Below are positions 6,538-15,101 of a DNA stretch of 17,485 bases, piece after piece. This DNA is from an uncultured Phascolarctobacterium sp. GTDB lineage: Bacteria > Bacillota > Negativicutes > Acidaminococcales > Acidaminococcaceae. Where the stretch lies: assembly GCA_900554395.1 (NCBI GenBank), contig USHB01000008.1, forward strand, positions 1 to 17,485, read 5' to 3'. The notes beneath the pieces are model-generated. The model worked only from the letters and a program-made list of their open reading frames with translations. It was not told where the DNA came from and did no database searches. Position 1 is the stretch's first letter, and each line of letters begins with the position of its first letter. The position numbers were made by a program, and so were the translations under genes.

Positions 6538-7890
6538 ATGACTGCATTAAAATCAGCCGAAGGCACGCAGAAACTTTCGGTTTTTAAAATGACATGGCCT
6601 ATTTTTATTGAGATACTGCTGCAAATGATGGTCGGCAATGTGGACCAGTTCATGCTCAGCCATTACTCTCAGCATTCGGTTGCCGCCGTAGGCAACGCCA
6701 ACCAGATTATCAATATCGTTATTATCGCACTCAGCGTTATCAGCATGGCGGCAACTATTTTAATTGCCCAGCACCGCGGCGCCGGCAACAAAGAAAAAGT
6801 TGCCGAAGTATGCACCGTTGCCCTGCTTGCCAATTTAGTATTTGGCATTATCATCAGCGCGGCGCTGTTTATTTTTGACGGTTTCTTTTTAAACCTGCTT
6901 GATGTACCGGCAGATATCTGGGATGAAGCATCGCTGTTTTTGCGTTACATCGGTCTTTTTATCGTTGTGCAGTCGGCGTATATTTCCTTCATATCTTTCT
7001 TCCGCGGATATTCACTGCTGAAAATAACCATGATTTGTTCTGTAATTATGAACATTATCAATATCGCAGGCAACTGCGTGCTTATTCACGGGCTTGGGCC
7101 TATACCATCCCTCGGCGTTTTGGGCGTAATCATCAGCACCAATACCAGTAAAGTGCTGGGGCTGCTGTTAATTTTATACTTCTTCCGCAAATTTATTGAT
7201 GTCCGCCTGTCTTTTAAATATCTGCGCCCCTTCCCCAAAAATACACTGTATAAAATTTTGTACCTTGGTTTGCCGTCCGGCGGCGAATCGCTCTCTTACC
7301 AGATTTCGCAAATGGTCATCATGCGCTTTGTAAACGTAATGGGGCTTGTGGTTATCACTACCAAAATTTACGCTTATATTATCGCCATGTTTTCCTATAT
7401 ATATTCGCAGGCGCTTGCCATGGCAACGCAAATTATCGTCGGTTTTTTAATCGGCGCAGGCGATTTGGATGCCGTGGAAAAGCGCGTATGGAAAACCATC
7501 CGCATAGCCGTAACCATCAGCACCACGCTGACTTTGATTTTGTTTTTTAACAGCGACAACATTTATGGCATTTTTACCGATAATCCGGAAGTGCTGGAAC
7601 TTGGCAGACACATCTTTTTAATAGAAGTGTTTTTGGAAGCCGGGCGCGCCGTAAACATGGTAATGGTTATGAGTTTGCAGGCGGCGGGCGATATTAAATG
7701 GCCGGTAACAACGGGGCTTGTTTCCATGTGGAGCGTGGCAACGCTCGGCGCATGGTTCTTTGGCCTGCACCTTGGCTGGGGGCTGGTGGGCGTTTGGCTT
7801 GCCATGTGCCTTGATGAATGCCTGCGCGCACTGGTATTTATTTACCGCTGGAAAAGCGAAGGCTGGCGCAAGAACAATTTGCTGGAGTAA
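6538..7890 (+). CDS. MATE family multidrug/toxin efflux transporter
   Basis: This 450-residue integral membrane protein has about twelve hydrophobic segments arranged as two six-helix halves, the MATE architecture and length. Family-like features are the N-terminal TWPIFIEILLQMMVGNVDQFMLSHYS stretch (19-44), which contains the helix-1 P and the VD-x-FML motif, the AVGNANQI segment that follows, and the equivalent LPSGGESLSYQISQ region that opens the second half. MATE proteins export cationic or amphipathic compounds in exchange for Na+ or H+; the substrate cannot be read from the sequence. The start is supported by AAGGAG seven bases upstream. The gene is transcribed divergently from the bioY operon from its own promoter and has its own terminator, so it is a single-gene unit. 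The palindrome over its promoter suggests ligand-responsive repression. Confidence 0.92.
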   Translation: MTALKSAEGTQKLSVFKMTWPIFIEILLQMMVGNVDQFMLSHYSQHSVAAVGNANQIINIVIIALSVISMAATILIAQHRGAGNKEKVAEVCTVALLANLVFGIIISAALFIFDGFFLNLLDVPADIWDEASLFLRYIGLFIVVQSAYISFISFFRGYSLLKITMICSVIMNIINIAGNCVLIHGLGPIPSLGVLGVIISTNTSKVLGLLLILYFFRKFIDVRLSFKYLRPFPKNTLYKILYLGLPSGGESLSYQISQMVIMRFVNVMGLVVITTKIYAYIIAMFSYIYSQALAMATQIIVGFLIGAGDLDAVEKRVWKTIRIAVTISTTLTLILFFNSDNIYGIFTDNPEVLELGRHIFLIEVFLEAGRAVNMVMVMSLQAAGDIKWPVTTGLVSMWSVATLGAWFFGLHLGWGLVGVWLAMCLDECLRALVFIYRWKSEGWRKNNLLE

Positions 7891-7924
7891 AATTATATAA
7901 AAATAAAATTACTGAAACTTTTAT

Positions 7925-7956
7925 AAAGGCACTATGCTTTGCGTAGCGCCTTTTTT
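7925..7956 (+). terminator. Intrinsic terminator after the MATE gene
   Basis: The stem is AAAGGC-A-CTATGC (7925-7937), loop TTT, and GCGTAG-C-GCCTTT (7941-7953). It contains one A/C mismatch and one T-G wobble and is followed by a T-run to 7956. Confidence 0.85.
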
Positions 7957-8046
7957 ATTTCATAAAATACATATATCAAAATACAAACATTAAAAATTTA
8001 TACTAAATTGAACATCAGCCATTTAATAACCGTTATCCACGCAGTC

Positions 8047-8102
8047 TTTACGGGGGGGAATTCAATGCTATAATAAAATTACAAAAGGCTTTTATAAGGG
8101 GG
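8047..8102 (+). promoter_or_regulatory. Autotransporter promoter with a G7 tract in the spacer, and ribosome binding site
   Basis: The -10 TATAAT is at 8069-8074. The best -35 is TTTACG (8047-8052), giving a 16-bp spacer that contains seven consecutive G (8052-8058). Gain or loss of a G would change the -35/-10 distance. The ribosome binding site is AAGGGGG (8096-8102), seven bases before the ATG and itself G-rich. The rest of the 7957-8109 intergenic region is AT-rich and shows only a small palindrome (ATAAC-C-GTTAT at 8026-8036). Confidence 0.55.
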
Positions 8103-8109
8103 TTGTTTT

Positions 8110-10323
8110 ATGAAAAAGCAAAATTTTAAAAAAGTTTTTGCTTTAAGCGCGCTGATGGCTTTTGTAATTACAGGCAACGCTTATGCGGCAGATTTCACTG
8201 TTAATGCTGGTGACGAAAAAACTGACACACCTACTATTAATGTAGGTACAGATGATTTTACCAACAACGGCAAAGTAATTGCTACCGACAAAATAACTGT
8301 TGACGGCGGTACTTTTACCAATAACGGAACTATTGAAACCGGTACTTTAGATATTTATGGTAATGGTAATGATAAAGCAGAAATAGCTGGCACCATTACT
8401 GCTAATAAGGAATTTATTTACCGCGGTATTGGCGGCAACCTTTATGACCGTAAATTATCTGCTAAATTGGATACGGATAAACTGAAAATTATAGGAAAAG
8501 CAAACCAAACAGGTTTGCAAATAATGAATAATGATGTGCTTAGTAACGTTGGTGAAATCGTTGTCGAAGCACAAGGGAAGGGTAAAACTGGTTTAATCAT
8601 TACATCTAATAAACAAATATATATAAAAGCTCCAATATATCTTAATCATACTGCGTTCTTAGGAAGTGGTGATGGTGCCCGTGTAGAAGTATATAATGGT
8701 GCAGAAGTTACCATTGATGAAATACACGCTCAAAAAGGAAAAACAATGTTCCAATTAAACAATAACAGTTCTGCTACCATAAATAATATTATTGTAGACA
8801 GCGGCAGTTTGAATAGATTTAATTTACAAACGTGGGGCAACGAAAATGAAACTGCTGAATTTACTTTAAAAGAAATCACTGTTGGCGATAATGCTCAATT
8901 CAGAACTTCTGTTTACCAAGAAGAGAAAGAGAATAAAATAAATAGTGTCGCACATATCACTGGCGATAACGTAACTATTAATTTAGGTAAAAAAGCTAAA
9001 GCTGATTTTGGTGGCGTTGGTGATAAAGATGAAGAGTGGCGTGGTGAGCAAATTGATTTTGATGTTGATAAACTGACTATTAATGTAAACGGCACTGAAG
9101 AATATAATTACGCCAATGTAGATGAATATAAAAAAGATTATGACAAAGGTGTATATATTCACGTTAACAACAAATACAACCCATTAGATGATTCTATTGG
9201 TTGCGGTAGAATTACTGTTGTTGGTTCAAGCGAAAATAATACCGGCAACCTTAAAGACGATTTACAACGACTGGCATATGTTGTAAAAATCACTCATGAA
9301 TATGATGATTACGAAAATTACGAGGATAACAAATTACCTGAAATCCTTGTACCTACCGGAGCACATGTTGAACAAAATCCTGGTGGCATTGATGACGGCG
9401 GCAAAGGCACTGTAGATGAAGATGGCACTGTTAACATTGATGAAATTATTAAAAACCCTGATGTTTTCGGCACCGAAGAAGTTGGCGCTTTGGGCTTAAT
9501 CAGCTGGCGCAATGAATTGGACGATATGAACAAACGCCTTGGCGAACTGCGTGACAGCAACGGCGAACACGGCGTTTGGGTACGTATGGTTCGCGGAGAA
9601 AATGATTATAAGAGCCTTAACAGCCAGTACAATACCTACCAAATTGGTTATGATGAAAAATTAAGCACTGACCCGCACTGGACTTTAGGTGCTGCATTTA
9701 GCTATACTGACGGCGATGGCGGTTACAACACCGGCAGCTTTGAAATGGACCATAAAACTTTAACGCTTTATGGCAGCAAACTGAACGATGACGGCAGTTA
9801 TATTGATATTGTAGGTAAATACTCCCGTTTGAACCACGATTTGAAAAATACCTGGGGCGATGGTGAATATGACGCTAACGGTTATTCCATTGGCGTAGAA
9901 GTTGGCAAACGTTTCCAGCAGGGCAACGGATTCTGGATTGAACCTCAGGCACAACTGACTTACGGTCATGTTGGCAGTGCAAATTACCGTGCAGGCGATA
10001 TTGAAGTAGCACAAGACGGTATGGAAAGCCTTATCGGCCGCGCCGGTGTAAGATTTGGCAAAGATTTAGGCAACGGCAATGTTTACCTGCGTGCTTCTTA
10101 CCTGTATGATTTTGATGGCGAAACCGGTGTAACCTTTACAAATGCTGAAGGACGTGAAAGACATTTTGACGAAGACCTTGGCGGCGGCTGGTGTGAAGTT
10201 GGCGTAGGCACCAACATTAATCTCAGTGATGTAACGCACCTGTATTTTGATATTGAAAAAACCTACGGCGGCGATATTACAACCGATTGGAAATGGAACG
10301 CTGGCATAAGATATAGTTTCTGA
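8110..10323 (+). CDS. Autotransporter (type Va) outer-membrane protein, probable adhesin
   Basis: The 737-residue protein has three parts. The signal peptide (1-26) has Lys-rich MKKQNFKK, a hydrophobic core and an AYA cleavage site before Ala27. The passenger (about 27-445) is rich in Asn/Asp/Gly/Thr/Ile with repeating short strands such as DFTNNGKVIATDKITVDGG and TFTNNGTIETGTLDIYGN, as in right-handed beta-helix passengers. A short linker and helix (about 462-486, LISWRNELDDMNKRLGELRDS) precedes the C-terminal 12-strand-type barrel (487-737), which starts HGVWVRMVRGENDY and ends WNAGIRYSF with terminal Phe. This layout matches the PF03797 autotransporter domain. The passenger would be exposed at the cell surface, probably for adhesion; no protease or lipase motif is visible. 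Passenger DNA is clearly richer in A/T and uses more AAA, AAT and ATT codons than the barrel and the neighbouring metabolic genes. The gene stands alone between terminators, and the start has AAGGGGG upstream. Confidence 0.9.
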   Translation: MKKQNFKKVFALSALMAFVITGNAYAADFTVNAGDEKTDTPTINVGTDDFTNNGKVIATDKITVDGGTFTNNGTIETGTLDIYGNGNDKAEIAGTITANKEFIYRGIGGNLYDRKLSAKLDTDKLKIIGKANQTGLQIMNNDVLSNVGEIVVEAQGKGKTGLIITSNKQIYIKAPIYLNHTAFLGSGDGARVEVYNGAEVTIDEIHAQKGKTMFQLNNNSSATINNIIVDSGSLNRFNLQTWGNENETAEFTLKEITVGDNAQFRTSVYQEEKENKINSVAHITGDNVTINLGKKAKADFGGVGDKDEEWRGEQIDFDVDKLTINVNGTEEYNYANVDEYKKDYDKGVYIHVNNKYNPLDDSIGCGRITVVGSSENNTGNLKDDLQRLAYVVKITHEYDDYENYEDNKLPEILVPTGAHVEQNPGGIDDGGKGTVDEDGTVNIDEIIKNPDVFGTEEVGALGLISWRNELDDMNKRLGELRDSNGEHGVWVRMVRGENDYKSLNSQYNTYQIGYDEKLSTDPHWTLGAAFSYTDGDGGYNTGSFEMDHKTLTLYGSKLNDDGSYIDIVGKYSRLNHDLKNTWGDGEYDANGYSIGVEVGKRFQQGNGFWIEPQAQLTYGHVGSANYRAGDIEVAQDGMESLIGRAGVRFGKDLGNGNVYLRASYLYDFDGETGVTFTNAEGRERHFDEDLGGGWCEVGVGTNINLSDVTHLYFDIEKTYGGDITTDWKWNAGIRYSF

Positions 10324-10345
10324 TAACTATAAAAGCTATACGCAC

Positions 10346-10378
10346 AAAAAGAGTTTGGCAAAATGCCAAACTCTTTTT
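10346..10378 (+). terminator. Intrinsic terminator after the autotransporter gene
   Basis: Perfect 15-bp arms AAAAAGAGTTTGGCA (10346-10360) and TGCCAAACTCTTTTT (10364-10378) surround an AAA loop. It is the strongest hairpin in the window and could work in both directions. Confidence 0.92.
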
Positions 10379-10392
10379 GCTTTGCTGCCCAT

Positions 10393-10448
10393 TTGACAAA
10401 GCACGCCGCCAAAGTATTATAATAAATATGTATATTACTTTAAGGAGG
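10393..10448 (+). promoter_or_regulatory. Promoter and ribosome binding site of the secreted hydrolase gene
   Basis: A perfect -35 TTGACA (10393-10398) is followed by TATTAT (10415-10420, spacer 16) or TATAAT (10418-10423, spacer 19). AAGGAGG (10442-10448) lies seven bases before the ATG. Confidence 0.7.
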
Positions 10449-10455
10449 CTTTGTT

Positions 10456-11454
10456 ATGAAGTTTATAACAAAAAAGAATTTTCTGGCGGCGTTTGCAGCC
10501 GTACTTACGCTGGCATGCTGTTTCCCTGCACCGGCAGCGCAGGCATTCGAAGCGCAGCATATAGAAAGTAAAATTTTAAACGTAGTTCCTTCCCGCACTG
10601 TAGTAAACTATATTCCCGGCGTTGTATACGAGCAGGTACCCACCCGCGGCTATCAAAGCGTACCGATGGAAATGGATATTCTGCAGCCCGAACGCAAAGA
10701 AAAAATGCCCTGCATAATTTATGTTACCGGCGGCGGTTTCATTAACGCCAACCGTGCCCGCGGCATTCAGGAACGTATGCATTTTGCCGATAACGGTTAC
10801 GTTGTTGCCAGCATTACCTACCGCGTTGCGCCGACAGCGCAGTTCCCCGCTCCTCTTGAAGACGTTAAGGCAGCTATACGTTATCTGCGTGCCAACGCCG
10901 GTAAATTTAATATCGATAAAGAACGCATAGGCATTATCGGCGGCAGCGCAGGCGGCTATTTGTCTTCCTTCGCGGCTGTGACCAATGGCACACGCGCCTT
11001 TGATAAGGGCGAAAACCTTGATGAAAAAAGCACCGTTGCCTGCGCCGTCAATTTGTACGGCATTGCCGATTTGACAAATATCGGCATGGATTTTCCACCC
11101 GATGTGCAAAAACTGCATAATTCGCCAGGCGCGACAGAAGCGTTGTGGGTTAACGGCAGCCCTGTGTTTACCGGTAAAGACGGCGGCATTTTGGATAATC
11201 TGCAAGCTGCCAAAAAAGCCAGCCCTATTACTTATGTAGATAAAAACAGCGCGCCGCTGCTTTTAATGCACGGCAGTGCCGATACCGTAGTTTCACCGGG
11301 ACAAACAGATTTACTGTTTCAGGCATACAGGCAGCAGGGACTTGAAGCCGAACGCTATATAATTCCTGGCGCACAGCACGGCGGCGCTTACTGGATTCAG
11401 CAGCCGGTGCTTGATGTTATCACAGCATTTTTCGACAAACATTTGAAAAAATAA
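10456..11454 (+). CDS. Secreted alpha/beta-hydrolase (HSL-type esterase/lipase family)
   Basis: The 332-residue protein has an N-terminal signal peptide (MKFITKKNFL, then a hydrophobic core, with a likely AQA cleavage after residue 30), so it should act outside the cytoplasmic membrane, in the periplasm or beyond. The mature part is an alpha/beta-hydrolase of the carboxylesterase/HSL group. The oxyanion-hole motif is TGGGF at 91-95, where the family usually has HGGG. The nucleophile elbow GGSAGG has S164. The acid is probably D276 (HGSADTVV) and the histidine H308 (AQHGG). SITYRVAPTAQFPAPLEDV (119-137) matches the conserved stretch before the nucleophile. It would hydrolyse an ester, perhaps acetylated sugars or short-chain esters, but the substrate is not evident. 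Two adjacent Cys in the signal core (21-22) do not make a good lipobox. The gene is a single unit with its own promoter and terminator. Confidence 0.87.
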   Translation: MKFITKKNFLAAFAAVLTLACCFPAPAAQAFEAQHIESKILNVVPSRTVVNYIPGVVYEQVPTRGYQSVPMEMDILQPERKEKMPCIIYVTGGGFINANRARGIQERMHFADNGYVVASITYRVAPTAQFPAPLEDVKAAIRYLRANAGKFNIDKERIGIIGGSAGGYLSSFAAVTNGTRAFDKGENLDEKSTVACAVNLYGIADLTNIGMDFPPDVQKLHNSPGATEALWVNGSPVFTGKDGGILDNLQAAKKASPITYVDKNSAPLLLMHGSADTVVSPGQTDLLFQAYRQQGLEAERYIIPGAQHGGAYWIQQPVLDVITAFFDKHLKK

Positions 11455-11476
11455 AAATTTTAAAGGCTAAAACGCC

Positions 11477-11510
11477 AAGTAAGCAGGTAATTTCTCCTGC
11501 TTACTTTTAT
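11477..11510 (+). terminator. Intrinsic terminator after the hydrolase gene
   Basis: Perfect 11-bp arms AAGTAAGCAGG (11477-11487) and CCTGCTTACTT (11496-11506) flank an 8-base loop, followed by a short T-rich tail. Confidence 0.8.
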
Positions 11511-11546
11511 GTATATGTGTATACAGAAATACTTGCGTTGAAAGCA

Positions 11547-11600
11547 TTGCAATTAGTAACTTTTTTTAATAAAATAATTACTGTACTATCCGAAGGAGGG
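11547..11600 (+). promoter_or_regulatory. Probable promoter and ribosome binding site of pyruvate carboxylase
   Basis: TTGCAA (11547-11552), a 17-bp spacer and TAAAAT (11570-11575) form a plausible promoter. AAGGAGGG (11593-11600) is a strong ribosome binding site six bases before the ATG. I saw no BirA-like repeat here. Confidence 0.55.
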
Positions 11601-11606
11601 TAAACT

Positions 11607-14600
11607 ATGCAAAAAATTAAGTCTGTTCTGGTTGCCAACCGCGGCGAAATCGCTATCCGCGTTTTCCGTGCCTGCAATGAGCTCGGCATCCGCACAGTGG
11701 CAATTTATTCAAAAGAAGATACTCTTTCGCTTCACCGCAATAAGGCAGATGAAGCTTACCTTGTCGGCGAGGGCAAAGGCCCTATCGACGCTTACCTCGA
11801 TATTGAAGACATCATCCGCATTGCACATGAGCATGATGTTGACGCTATCCATCCCGGCTACGGCTTTTTAAGTGAAAACAGCGACCTTGCCAAACGCTGC
11901 GCTGAAGAGGGCATTATTTTTATCGGCCCGCGCCTTGAGCATTTGATTATGTTCGGCGATAAGGTTAACGCGCGCGAGCAGGCAAAACTTGCCGGCATTC
12001 CGATGATTCCGGGCAGCGACGGCCCTGTTGACAGCATTGAGGACGTATACCGCTTTGTACAGGCGCACGGCTTCCCGATTATGCTGAAAGCCGTTAACGG
12101 CGGCGGCGGACGCGGCATGCGCATGGTTAACAGCAACGAAGATTTGGAAACCGTGTACAACATGGCTAAATCCGAAGCTAAAAAGGCTTTTGGCAGCGAT
12201 GAAATTTACCTGGAAAAATATCTCGAAAGCCCGAAACATATTGAAGTACAGATTTTAGGCGATACTCAGGGCAACATTGTGCATCTGTTTGAACGCGACT
12301 GCTCCGTACAGCGCCGCCATCAGAAACTGGTTGAAATCGCTCCGGCGTTTTCTCTCAGCCCGGAACTGCGCAAAAACATCTGCGATGCGGCAGTTAAACT
12401 GATGAAAAATGTTAACTACCTCAGTGCCGGTACCGTTGAATTTCTGGTTACTCCGGACGACAAATTCTACTTTATCGAAGTTAACCCACGTATTCAGGTT
12501 GAACATACCGTTACCGAAGAAATTACCGGTTTCGATATTGTGCAGACCCAGATTAAAATTGCCGAAGGCTATTCTCTGCACAGCCCGGAAATCGGCATTC
12601 CCGAGCAGGATAAAATCGTAAGTTTCGGCCATGCAATTCAGTGCCGTATTACTACGGAAGACCCTGCCAACAACTTTATGCCCGATACCGGCAAGCTGAT
12701 TGCTTACCGCAGCGGCGGCGGTTTCGGCGTGCGCCTTGACGGCGGCAATGCTTTCACCGGCTCTGTTATCACCCCATATTACGATTCCCTGCTGGTTAAG
12801 GCTACCGCTCACGGTCTTACGCACCAAATTGCCATTACCAAAATGCTGCGCTGCTTAAAAGAATTCCGTATCCGCGGCGTTAAAACCAACATTCTGTTCC
12901 TTGAAAACGTACTGGCTCACCCCAGCTTTGCCGACGGCAGCTATAACACTTCGTTTGTTGATGAGAACACCGAACTGTTTGTGTTCCCCAAAACTTTGGA
13001 CCGCGGCACCAAGCTGCTGCACTACATTGCCGATGTTACCGTTAACGGCTACAACAATGTCGGCGTACAGCCCAAGCCGGATTTTGCTCCGCTGAATATG
13101 CCCAAACCGTTTACCGGCACCATGCCGGACGGCACCAAACAAATTTTGGATGCCCAGGGTCCGGAAGCGCTCTCCAAATGGGTTATGGACCAGAAAGAAG
13201 TTCTGTTTACCGATACCACCTTCCGTGATGCGCATCAATCGCTTCTGGCAACCCGTATGCGCACCAACGATATGTTAAAAGTTATCCGCACCACTGCCGG
13301 CAAGCTGCCCAATCTGTTCAGCTTTGAATGCTGGGGCGGCGCAACTTTTGACGTTGCTTACCGCTTCCTTGATGAAAGCCCGTGGAAACGTTTGCAGCAG
13401 TTCCGTGAACAATGTCCGAACATCCTGTTCCAGATGCTGGTACGCGGCGCTAATGCCGTAGGCTACACCAGCTATCCGGATAATGTTGTTAAAGAATTTA
13501 TCAAGCTCAGCGCTAAAAACGGCGTGGATGTATTCCGTATTTTCGACAGCCTGAACGGCATTGACAACATGCTGCTTTCCATTGACGCTGTACGCGACAC
13601 CGGCAAATTTGCCGAAGCAGCGCTGTGCTACACCGGCGATATTTTAGACCCGCGCCGCGATAAATACGACCTTAAATATTATGTAACGATGGCCAAAGAA
13701 CTGGAAAAAACCGGTGCCAACTCCATCTGCATTAAAGATATGGCCGGTCTTTTGAAACCCGAAGCCTCTTATCAGCTTGTTGCAGCACTGAAAGATGCGG
13801 TAAATGTGCCTATCCACCTGCATACGCATGAAGGCAGCGGCAACAGCATTTACACTTACGCACGCGCCATTGATGCAGGCGTAGACATTGTAGACGTTGC
13901 CATGAGCGCCATGTCTGGCGGCACCTCTCAGCCCAGCGCAGCCAGCCTTTATTATGCGCTCAGCGGACATCAGCGCCAGCCGCATATTGATATTAATGCG
14001 CTTAACGAAATGTCCCGTTACTGGGAAAGCGTACGCCCCTACTACAAAGCTATCGACAACACCGTATCTTACCCCAACCCGGAAGTTTACATTCACGAAA
14101 TGCCGGGCGGCCAGTACAGCAACCTGCAGCAGCAGGCTAAAGCCGTAGGGCTCGGCGACCGTTGGGAAGAAATTAAAGATATGTACCACCGCGTTTCCAT
14201 GATGTTCGGCGATATTATTAAAGTAACGCCGTCATCCAAAATGGTAGGCGATATGGCACTGTTCATGGTGCAAAATGACCTTTGCGAAGAAGACATTTAC
14301 GCCAAAGGCGACAGCCTGAGCTTCCCCGCTTCCGTAGTAGAATTCTTTGAAGGACGTCTCGGCGTACCGTATCAGGGCTTCCCGCAGAAATTGCAGAAAA
14401 TTATCCTTAAAAACCGCAAACCCATTGAAGGCCGCCCCGGCGCAGCACTGCCCCCGGCAGATTTTGAAAAAGTACGCGCAAGCCTTGCCGAAATGGGCGC
14501 ACCGACCAGCGATGAAGCCGTAAGCAGCTACTGCCTGTATCCGAAAGTATTTGCCGATTGGGCTGTACGCCACGCAGAATTCGGCGATGTTTCCGTACTC

Positions 14601-15047
14601 GATACTCCGACCTTCTTCTTCGGTATGAAAACCGGCGAAGAAATTAAAGTTGAAATCGAAAAAGGCAAAATGCTCGTCATCAAACTTTTGCAAATCGGCG
14701 AAGCAAACGAAGACGGCATCCGCACCATCTTCTTTGAATTCAACGGCCTGCCGCGTGAAATTGACATTAAAGACCGCAATGTAAAATCCACCAACGTTAC
14801 ACGCAAAAAAGCCGATAAAACAAACCCCGGCGAAATTGGTGCAACGCTTTCCGGCTCTGTTGTTAAGCTCCTTGTGGAAAAAGGCTCTGCCGTTGAAAAA
14901 GGCACCCCGCTTATCGTAACCGAAGCCATGAAGATGGAAACTACCATTGCAGCACCCATCAGCGGCATTGTATCGCAAATCCATGTTGCAGCAGGCAGCA
15001 GGATTGAAAGCGGCGACTGCCTCATGGAAATTGAAATTAAGGCATAA
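11607..15047 (+). CDS. pyc: Pyruvate carboxylase, single-chain biotin enzyme
   Basis: The enzyme makes oxaloacetate from pyruvate, bicarbonate and ATP (anaplerosis; in succinate/propionate-producing anaerobes also an entry to the reductive C4 branch). The 1146-residue length is normal for the one-chain form. Domains in order: biotin carboxylase (about 1-455) with the ATP loop NGGGGRGMRMV (164-174) and EVNPRIQVEH (291-300); carboxyltransferase (about 530-810) with the metal-site start DTTFRDAHQS (536-545), the lysine normally carboxylated, K710 in CIKDMAGL, and GGTSQPS; the central PYC/OADA region (about 810-1040); and the biotinyl domain with EAMKMETT, biotin on K1109. The metal-binding loop usually written HTHDTSG reads HTHEGSG (739-745); both histidines are kept. 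The start has AAGGAGGG. It stands alone between terminators and needs biotin and BirA ligase activity. Confidence 0.96.
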   Translation: MQKIKSVLVANRGEIAIRVFRACNELGIRTVAIYSKEDTLSLHRNKADEAYLVGEGKGPIDAYLDIEDIIRIAHEHDVDAIHPGYGFLSENSDLAKRCAEEGIIFIGPRLEHLIMFGDKVNAREQAKLAGIPMIPGSDGPVDSIEDVYRFVQAHGFPIMLKAVNGGGGRGMRMVNSNEDLETVYNMAKSEAKKAFGSDEIYLEKYLESPKHIEVQILGDTQGNIVHLFERDCSVQRRHQKLVEIAPAFSLSPELRKNICDAAVKLMKNVNYLSAGTVEFLVTPDDKFYFIEVNPRIQVEHTVTEEITGFDIVQTQIKIAEGYSLHSPEIGIPEQDKIVSFGHAIQCRITTEDPANNFMPDTGKLIAYRSGGGFGVRLDGGNAFTGSVITPYYDSLLVKATAHGLTHQIAITKMLRCLKEFRIRGVKTNILFLENVLAHPSFADGSYNTSFVDENTELFVFPKTLDRGTKLLHYIADVTVNGYNNVGVQPKPDFAPLNMPKPFTGTMPDGTKQILDAQGPEALSKWVMDQKEVLFTDTTFRDAHQSLLATRMRTNDMLKVIRTTAGKLPNLFSFECWGGATFDVAYRFLDESPWKRLQQFREQCPNILFQMLVRGANAVGYTSYPDNVVKEFIKLSAKNGVDVFRIFDSLNGIDNMLLSIDAVRDTGKFAEAALCYTGDILDPRRDKYDLKYYVTMAKELEKTGANSICIKDMAGLLKPEASYQLVAALKDAVNVPIHLHTHEGSGNSIYTYARAIDAGVDIVDVAMSAMSGGTSQPSAASLYYALSGHQRQPHIDINALNEMSRYWESVRPYYKAIDNTVSYPNPEVYIHEMPGGQYSNLQQQAKAVGLGDRWEEIKDMYHRVSMMFGDIIKVTPSSKMVGDMALFMVQNDLCEEDIYAKGDSLSFPASVVEFFEGRLGVPYQGFPQKLQKIILKNRKPIEGRPGAALPPADFEKVRASLAEMGAPTSDEAVSSYCLYPKVFADWAVRHAEFGDVSVLDTPTFFFGMKTGEEIKVEIEKGKMLVIKLLQIGEANEDGIRTIFFEFNGLPREIDIKDRNVKSTNVTRKKADKTNPGEIGATLSGSVVKLLVEKGSAVEKGTPLIVTEAMKMETTIAAPISGIVSQIHVAAGSRIESGDCLMEIEIKA

Positions 15048-15062
15048 AATTTAAATTAAACT

Positions 15063-15100
15063 AAAAAACCTTCCGTTGTGCCATCAACGGAAGGTTTTTT
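15063..15100. terminator. Bidirectional terminator between pyruvate carboxylase and nitrilase
   Basis: Perfect 16-bp arms AAAAAACCTTCCGTTG (15063-15078) and CAACGGAAGGTTTTTT (15085-15100) surround a 6-base loop. It lies between the convergent genes and gives a U-run in both directions. Confidence 0.92.
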
Positions 15101-15101
15101 A

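Noticed and set aside
10476..10522. Lipoprotein signal on the secreted hydrolase (Cys-Cys in the hydrophobic core)
   Set aside because: The residues before each Cys do not make a good lipobox, and a clear AQA signal peptidase I site follows.
14232..14984. A 250-codon open frame antisense to pyruvate carboxylase
   Set aside because: It lies wholly within the strongly supported biotin-enzyme gene, has no recognisable motif, and arises from codon bias on the opposite strand.
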